DNA from: Tubiluchus corallicola
Lineage: Eukaryota; Priapulida; Priapulimorpha; Priapulimorphida; Tubiluchidae
Reading direction: 5' to 3'
DNA: 64,000 bases
Assembly: GCA_030141605.1 (NCBI GenBank)
Contig: JAQGDQ010000065.1
Span: 494,001-558,000 of the forward strand
The stretch's first letter is position 1, and every line of letters begins with the position of its first letter. This document shows, piece by piece, positions 1-64,000 of the stretch. Below the pieces are notes generated by a model. That model ran no database searches, was not told the DNA's origin, and saw only the letters and a program-made list of their open reading frames with translations. Both the position numbers and the translations under genes were made by a program.

Positions 1-100
1 CAAAATTCATAAATATACCTGGAGAATTAATATATGGTAGATCGAACGGTGGTGTTATCGTTTTCGCATAATTGTATAAAAATTTATAGTTTTTACTTAC

Positions 101-58044
<57,944 letters not shown>

Positions 58045-58939
58045 CTGAAAGAAAAACATGTAAACAATTAACGTACATGTATCCCATAATTCGTCTTGGG
58101 TATATATTACTTTAAACATGTCAGTACCTGTTTTAAAATGTAGAAAGAAAGTAAGATGAACAGTGATATGAAGTAATAAGATATCAAGAAAAATTCAATC
58201 AGTAACAACTTTTTTACTAGTGATGTAGGACGTATTTGCAACGTTGTTCTTGAAGTAGGTGAGGCCCGTAGATAATAGGGAAGCGTTGTCTGGTAAAGAA
58301 TTCCAAACACCTGCATGAGTCCTGGGGAAAAAACTGCATTTATAAGCAATTGTTTTGAATCTACGTAGAAAGGACTAGAGCAGAAATACCAGCAGCACTC
58401 GCATACATCTTATTTCTAGAGAACAGGAACATGCCGGGGGCGGTGACGAGTGGGTGTAGTTGGTGTATTTAGAATTTACGGGAAAGCCATGGCTTCCCGC
58501 TACGGGCATTTCCTCGGAAAGTTGAAAGCTGCACAAATAGTCTCTAGAAAAACTCGATTTGTGCAATCGTTTGGGCATGTTAGGAAAAAATAAGCCCAGT
58601 CGCAGAAACAGGATGAAACGGTCTACAAGGTGCTGGAGATTTCTCTAGGAGAGATGTATACTGGACGAAACGGGAAGGGTGTATTTCAAAGTTCTTGTTC
58701 AAGCACCCTGTGCTACACTTGCGCACGCTATTTGGAACATCCATTGTCTGTGAATTTGAAAAATTTTGCGACTGTTCCAGCCATTCTAATATGTTATTGG
58801 TTTTACATGTATGTTATATCTCTTAGCCCATTATCATTCGGGAAGAAATAAACAAAAACTATGTAGAATGTCCGCGCAATATTGCTCATTGGTAGACAGA
58901 CTAAGAGCATTTATTATTGCACACAGTTTTGACTTTGTG
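58045..58939. other. upstream of exon 1, possible 5' UTR/promoter region
   Basis: The exon 1 acceptor predicts an upstream noncoding exon here or further right. I cannot identify it, a TATA box or a CpG-rich promoter with confidence. Confidence 0.4.
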
Positions 58940-58959
58940 CAAAATGTTTTGAATGGTTT

Positions 58960-59310
58960 CGTTGTGATGCTGTGCTGTTGGTGTTGCTACTGTAGTTATT
59001 GTTGTCGTTGTTGTTATCATCATCATCATCACCAACATCATGATCACCATGTGATGTGGTGGGTGTGGTAAGAGTGCTGTGGATAGTGTGTCTTTGGGTA
59101 TTGTGCTCAGGATGGTGTGGTGAGGTGGTAGTCTGTGTGTGGTGTCATGTAAAGTGGTGTGGTATAGGTGGTGTTGGTGTAATGCGGTGTGTGTGGTGTG
59201 GGTGGCGTGCTATGGCGTACGTGGTGTGATGTGCGAAGTGTGTTGTGAGTGGTGTGCTATGGTGTGTGTGGTGTGGTGTTGTGTTACAGTATGGTGTGGG
59301 AGGTGTGGTG
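58960..59310. repeat. GT-rich low-complexity block
   Basis: Begins with TGT and ATC/ACC triplets, then about 250 bp of irregular GTGGTGTG and GTGTGG units with very few A or C. Frames across it are not genes. Confidence 0.9.
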
Positions 59311-59335
59311 TGCTCTCCCTCTCGCCCTCGCCCCC

Positions 59336-59381
<46 letters not shown>
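59311..59381. repeat. C16 and (CT)n polypyrimidine tract
   Basis: CTCTCCCTCTCGCCCTCG, then 16 C, then about 17 CT dinucleotides. Confidence 0.97.
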
Positions 59382-59384
<3 letters not shown>

Positions 59385-59385
<1 letters not shown>

Positions 59386-59880
59386 AATTATGTAGTTCGA
59401 TTTTTTAAAATATTATTAAAATACCCACTGAGAAAGGCAAATACCTTGGCCACATCATTTCTCAAGATAATAGAGATGATTTAGATATTATACGACGAAG
59501 GTCTTTGTTCTATTGCAGAGTGAACAAATTTATTAGAAAATTTGCTTATTGTACAAATGATGTAAAGAAACAATTATTTAGTTCCTTCTGTAACAGCTTG
59601 TATTGTATGTCCACATGGAGAAATTTTTATGATTATAATCTACAAAAGTTAAAAGTAGCGTATAATAAATATATCGATGAGGAAGTTCTTTAATTATGAC
59701 TATGATTTTAGTGCTAGGTCAATGTGTATAGGTTGTTAACCCGTTTGAATAGCAGTTCTAATGTAATTTGCATGACGATGTTTGAAAGTGATGCCCGTTT
59801 CACTTCTCAGATCAGAAAATATTGGCGAAATTTATTATATAGGCAACAAAGTACATTATGTGTTCTTGGTTAACTGAAAC
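59385..59880 (+). pseudogene. Tx1/L1-like LINE RT C-terminal relic
   Basis: GKYLGHIISQDNRDDLDIIR, RVNKFIRKFAYCTNDVKKQL, FCNSLYCMSTW and LQKLKVAYN match the post-palm region of Tx1/L1-type RTs. A shifted remnant continues to about 59,870. Confidence 0.75.
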
Positions 59881-60378
59881 TTTATACTAATATAAGTTAT
59901 TTAATTATTTATTTATGTATTTAATTATGTATATAATTCTGTGTAATGGTCTGTATTTGTTTCTCTCTATACGATGCTATATCTCTCAAACAGTGCTCTC
60001 GTAATAATCATAATTTTAACAAGAATTTTTGACGCTACTATATAAAAAGTTATATCAGTGTATGTGTGAATATATCCTGCATTATTCTGTGAATCCGGAT
60101 GTTGTGTTTTTGTGAGAGGACTAGCCGAGTTTCGTGGAAAAAGGTAAATTTCGTCCAAAAAAATCATTGCCTGTATAAAGTGAACAGGGGCGACCAGTTT
60201 TAAGAAGGTCATTGGCCTGTTACGGCATAGGTGGCGCTACGGTGGCAAATGGCGCCGGTTTATGAAATTTAAGTTGGGAAATATTTTCGATTATATTACC
60301 GAATAATTTGTAATATATAACGTTTTTAAACCGTTTTTTTGCTTGTAATCATTGATCGAGTGACCCAAATAGGCTATA

Positions 60379-60861
60379 ATGCCTAAAGCAAAAAAGAAAT
60401 CTAAGAAAATAGCATCAGTGGAAAGCTTTCTAGTGGGTGCCACCACGCCCAAGTCTAAGTTGACGCCAACAAAAACAGATGTGAGTTCTGATGATGACAC
60501 AGATTCTGAACATGATGATGGCAATATCGGATCTTCTTTCCATGAAGATCAGGATAGTAACAACATAATGGACGAATTGGTGAAGCTGAGACGAGATTTT
60601 ACCAAGCAGTTGAAAACCATCTCGACTGACCTGAGTTTCATCACGGAAAGTCAAAATTTTCTATCGAAGAAGTACGATGAGCTAAATGACAAATATGCAG
60701 ATATTGTCAAGCAGCTAAAAAAGAGTGAACAGACAAATGTTGTTCTGAGAAAGGCTGTAAATGACCTCGAATCAAAACTAGTGGAAAAAGAATCTGAGAT
60801 TGATGCTCAAGAACAGTATATGAGAAGAGAGAATTGGTTATCCAAGTTGCAGGAAAAATGA
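60379..60861 (+). CDS. LINE ORF1 (coiled coil, RRM remnant)
   Basis: 160 residues: basic start MPKAKKKSKK, acidic stretch (SSDDDTDSEHDD), then a long coiled coil (about residues 70-150, LRRDFTKQLKTISTDLSFI). It breaks after YMRRENW, where L1-type ORF1 enters the RRM. A shifted frame 60,834-61,022 carries the later RRM (DISITHRIPTQKGTPHIIVK) and 61,023-61,150 the CTD, so part of the RRM is deleted. Confidence 0.75.
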   Translation: MPKAKKKSKKIASVESFLVGATTPKSKLTPTKTDVSSDDDTDSEHDDGNIGSSFHEDQDSNNIMDELVKLRRDFTKQLKTISTDLSFITESQNFLSKKYDELNDKYADIVKQLKKSEQTNVVLRKAVNDLESKLVEKESEIDAQEQYMRRENWLSKLQEK

Positions 60862-61354
60862 ACATTAATCTTGATGGAAATGATATCAGCATTACACATA
60901 GGATCCCAACCCAAAAAGGAACTCCCCATATTATTGTCAAGTTCACGAGACGTATCACAAGAGACTTGGTGTACAAGGGGAGAACAAATATTCCCACACT
61001 AAAGGATCTAGGATATCTATGATAAACGGCAAAGTTTATGTCAATGAACACTTAACAAAGAACAGGAAAATATTATTCAACAAATGCCTAGAAGCGAAAC
61101 GAAATAATAATTTCTCAAGTTCTTATGGACAAACCAAGGGCAAATTTACATAAGAAAAACGGAAAATACTAAAGCTATGAGAGTGAATTCTGAAAGAGAT
61201 ATATTGATGTGTAATCAGTGATAAGCTAACCAAGAAAATTTCTGTAATATCATATAGGTACGTGTTTTTATAAACCTATTGTATTTTTGTACTTTAGCTT
61301 TGACTATCGTATTTTTTATTTATCTCCTTAATTACTTAACTTCATATTCCAATA

Positions 61355-61783
61355 TTGCTATTAATGATCCGTTTTCCTTGTTCTGTCTGCACTAAACAAT
61401 GTAAAGCAAACCAGTATTCTATACTCTGTAATTGCTGCAATATTTGGTCTCATTATTATGATGATGACGAAATTGATGATTTGTTTTCTGTGACTTCTCC
61501 TTTAACTAATTCTCTGTCACTGTCTTGTCTGTCTCAGTGCTCTTCACTATCAACTAACAGGTGGGATCCAAATGACCCAGATAATTATGGGAACAACTAC
61601 GATAGTAAGTATGTCAATCTAAATACTCTCAAATCAACTTCTAATTATAACAAAAATACTTTAGATTTACTAACAGTTCACTTTAATGTAAGTAGCTTGC
61701 AAAAACATTTTGGTAACATGACTGACGTCCTCAGTACTTTCCCTCAACGGCCGAAATCATCGCCGTCTCCGAGACTAGGTTGA
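61355..61783 (+). CDS. LINE ORF2 start: PHD-like finger and endonuclease N-terminus
   Basis: CSVCTKQCKANQYSILCNCC then WSH is a Cys/His pattern like the PHD-type finger at the start of ORF2 in some CR1 elements. LLTVHFNVSSLQKHF begins the endonuclease; the frame shifts before SETRL. The next piece (62,088-62,408) has YICGDVNLNLL and a catalytic IDH changed to INH. Confidence 0.65.
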   Translation: MLLMIRFPCSVCTKQCKANQYSILCNCCNIWSHYYDDDEIDDLFSVTSPLTNSLSLSCLSQCSSLSTNRWDPNDPDNYGNNYDSKYVNLNTLKSTSNYNKNTLDLLTVHFNVSSLQKHFGNMTDVLSTFPQRPKSSPSPRLG

Positions 61784-62558
61784 AAGATAATTTATGTGCA
61801 ACTTGAACAACTACGTTTTTCTGAGTATTAATTCTAAATCCAATGCTGGTGGCATCGGTGTCTATAATAGAGATAATTTAAACTACTCTATAAATAATTC
61901 ATATAAAATAGTGACTGAAAAAGAAATAACCAAAGTAAACAGGTAGGGCAAAGTATTAACTGAAATCTCAAAAATTAATTTAGAAGATCTCTGGATCCGC
62001 GTATCAACATTAAACAATTCAAAGAGTATATTATTTGGCCTTATATATAGACATCCAAATACACCTGTTACACATTTTGTAGAGGAAATGGACCGTGTTT
62101 TAACTGCTATTCAACAATCTGGTAGTATAGCTTACATATGTGGTGATGTTAATTTAAATTTATTACAGTTCGAGAGCATACCATATATTTCTAATTACTT
62201 AAATGTATTATTTTCTACTCAATTTGTTCCTCTAATTACAAGACCAACAAGAATATCAAAAAATTCTAGTACTCTAATAAACCATATCTATACTAATGAT
62301 CTGATTAATTCTATTGTATCGGGTATAATAACTTACGAAGTGGCTGACCAATATCTTTACTTTCACGTATTTCCAAATTTTTTGAAAAATTGCTTTATGA
62401 CAGACTAATTAAATTTGTAAACGACAACAAAATTCTCTTTAGATTTCAGTTTGGGTTTCGCAAAAGATGCTGCACAGCCTTAGCTATTGCTGAATTTATA
62501 GACAATCTGTTACTAAATATGGATCATAATAAGTACCCCTGTGCCATATTTTTAGATT

Positions 62559-62855
62559 TTGTCTAAGGCCTTTGATACTGTACAACATGATATTTTATTA
62601 GCCAAATTTGAACACTATGGTATCAAAGGCCTGCCTCTTCAATTGCTGCAGTCATATTTACACAATAGGAAACAATATATATCTATCATGAATAAAAACT
62701 CAGAACTGGTAAATGTGCAGTGTGGTGTTCCTCAAGGCTCAACTCTTGGTCCCCTTCTTTTCTTACTCTACATAAATGATTTCCCTTTAAATACCCAATT
62801 ACATACTAGACTTTTGCTGATGATATTAACTTTTTCAGTTCTGATACTAACATAA
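62559..62855 (+). pseudogene. LINE RT palm fragment
   Basis: MSKAFDTVQHDILLAKFEHY and CGVPQGSTLGPLLFLLYIND are intact; one stop or frameshift separates them from FGFRKRCCTALAIAE just upstream, and another removes FADD from frame. Confidence 0.8.
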
Positions 62856-63060
62856 ATCACCTAGAAGAATTTCTTAATGTTGAACTAGCTAAAGTAGATC
62901 TATGGATGAGAGCCAACCGGCTTTCTATAAACTATTCCAAAACAAAATATATGATAATTGTTAATCCCAGAAAAGTAAAAAAATTACAAATATTAGCAAA
63001 AACAATACAAAAGATGTCTTATTTTCAAGGAACACCAAAAATTATGTTTGATAATATGCA

Positions 63061-63502
63061 GTTACTGTGTCAATAACGTTCTTAAGAAATTAATGTTTGC
63101 TTCAAATTGCTTTAGTTTTACTGGTTGTACCAAATGCGATACTTACAAGATTTCTACGTATTTACTTATAGATGTCAATTTCGGCAGGATCGTTGCTTCA
63201 CATCAATACAAGAAAAACAACTAGGATTAAATTGTTTTACATAATCGATTTATGAAATGTCATGAAATATATCTCAATTATTTCCCATAAGATTGTAGAG
63301 ACAGTCGCTAAAATATACTAAGAGAATCTCACTGTTTTGGTTTTAATTTGCGCGATATCTGTGATAAGTACACTTTGTGAAAAGGATAGTATAATACTAG
63401 CAAAGCAAATTCTTAAAACTTACATGAACTTACATGGCTCCACTTTTGGCATGCATTTGCAAAAGCAAATGGTCCCACAAATGGGCTACTATCACCTAAA
63501 AA
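63061..63502. other. unassigned
   Basis: Nothing supported. Confidence 0.5.
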
Positions 63503-63730
63503 ACTTTGCCGTAGGAATGAGTACCTGGCATTTTTGACACAATGAGACATGTATCTTTTCAAAATGCATTGGAAGAATTTGTACACCCCCCCCTCCCCAA
63601 TGGTGCCAATGACCAAGTATTGGGAATGGCTTACGGACTGTCGCCCACAAAGCTGTGTCGTAGGAAAATGTACCAGGCATTTTTGACCCCAAGAGACACG
63701 TACCTTTTCAAAATGCATTGGAAGAATTTG
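63503..63730. repeat. 149 bp tandem duplication
   Basis: GTAGGAATGAGTACCTGGCA at 63,511 and GTAGGAAAATGTACCAGGCA at 63,660 start two copies that share CTTTTCAAAATGCATTGGAA and end at 63,581 and 63,730. Each copy is followed by a C-rich run. An upstream third partial copy is possible. Confidence 0.75.
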
Positions 63731-64000
63731 CCATACCAACCCCCACCCCACCCCCACCCCCGAGAATAGTATCAGTGAATTTTCATTATTTTTAGGAGCT
63801 TCGTTCCAGAAAAAATTTTTACACAACAATATTAACTAACATTTAGCTATGATATACAACTTTCACCTAAAGTTTCATTCAACTGACAGTTTACATAGGT
63901 ACTATTATTAACGGCGTGTTCAGACTAGAGTTTGAACGTCTCTCTGAAAGAAAACTTGCAAGTGTGAACGGCTTTGCAAGTTCTCTCGGTAAAGTTATTG

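Larger units (their letters stand above)
60180..63060 (+). mobile_element. CR1-like LINE with coiled-coil ORF1, internally deleted
   Basis: ORF1 at 60,379, a zinc-finger/endonuclease ORF2 start at 61,355, endonuclease pieces to about 62,360, then RT from about 62,390. The GVPQGSTLGPLLFLLYIN block is reached, the FADD region is frameshifted (ADDINFFS-like near 62,815), and the element ends near 63,060. The first RT third is missing: the endonuclease runs into FEKLLYDRLIKF. Inactive. Confidence 0.8.

Noticed and set aside
59139-59484. Frames rich in Val/Trp/Cys then Pro/Ser/Leu
   Set aside because: Low-complexity GT block and CT tract, not protein.

Overview
This is a stretch of an animal (metazoan) genome, AT-rich, with no prokaryotic gene organisation. 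One host gene can be demonstrated. It is a sodium/sugar cotransporter of the SLC5 family (SGLT-like) on the minus strand, broken into small exons and spread over almost the whole window. I reconstructed 14 coding exons from 58,030 (start codon) down to 101. They have canonical GT/AG junctions and reading phases that fit from one exon to the next, and give 541 codons. The 3' end of the gene lies beyond position 1. Long introns and a mix of CR1/Jockey-like, Tx1/L1-like, RTE-like and R2-like retroelements point to an invertebrate, probably marine. I cannot name the phylum from the sequence alone.

Layout, in gene order from right to left. Upstream of the gene (58.05-64 kb) lie a decayed LINE with a coiled-coil ORF1 (60.2-63.1 kb), a Tx1-like reverse transcriptase (RT) remnant (59.4-59.9 kb) and a GT-rich block followed by a polypyrimidine tract (59.0-59.4 kb). 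Intron 1 (50.3-57.9 kb) holds a Jockey/CR1-like element with a 265 bp GC-rich insertion. Intron 2 (36.4-50.2 kb) holds the best preserved mobile element, a ~6.5 kb CR1-like retrotransposon (about 37.5-44.0 kb). It encodes an SGNH-esterase ORF1, an ORF2 with a multi-span membrane N-terminus, a 2A-like NPGP site and an APE endonuclease, and a complete RT. An R2-like RT relic and a second, minus-strand LINE follow. Introns 4-7 carry RTE-like and CR1-like relics, an env-like reading frame between two 85 bp direct repeats, a hammerhead-like RNA core and one of two copies of a ~300 bp repeat. Intron 9 carries a Tx1-like relic and a 139 bp (TC)n tract. Intron 10 carries an 86 bp-period minisatellite that comes within about 30 bp of the exon 11 splice acceptor. 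Introns 11 and 12 carry LINE relics and a 2.5 kb terminal-inverted-repeat element bounded by TTTAAA.

The cotransporter is predicted to be a plasma-membrane protein that couples Na+ influx to sugar uptake; its Na2-site, gating and sugar-binding positions are conserved. The rest of the window is almost entirely intronic mobile-element sequence in various states of decay. Only the 37.5-44.0 kb element keeps long reading frames, and it carries a stop codon, a 17 bp duplication frameshift and linker frameshifts whose origin can be read directly. Boundaries of mobile elements are approximate unless terminal repeats are stated.
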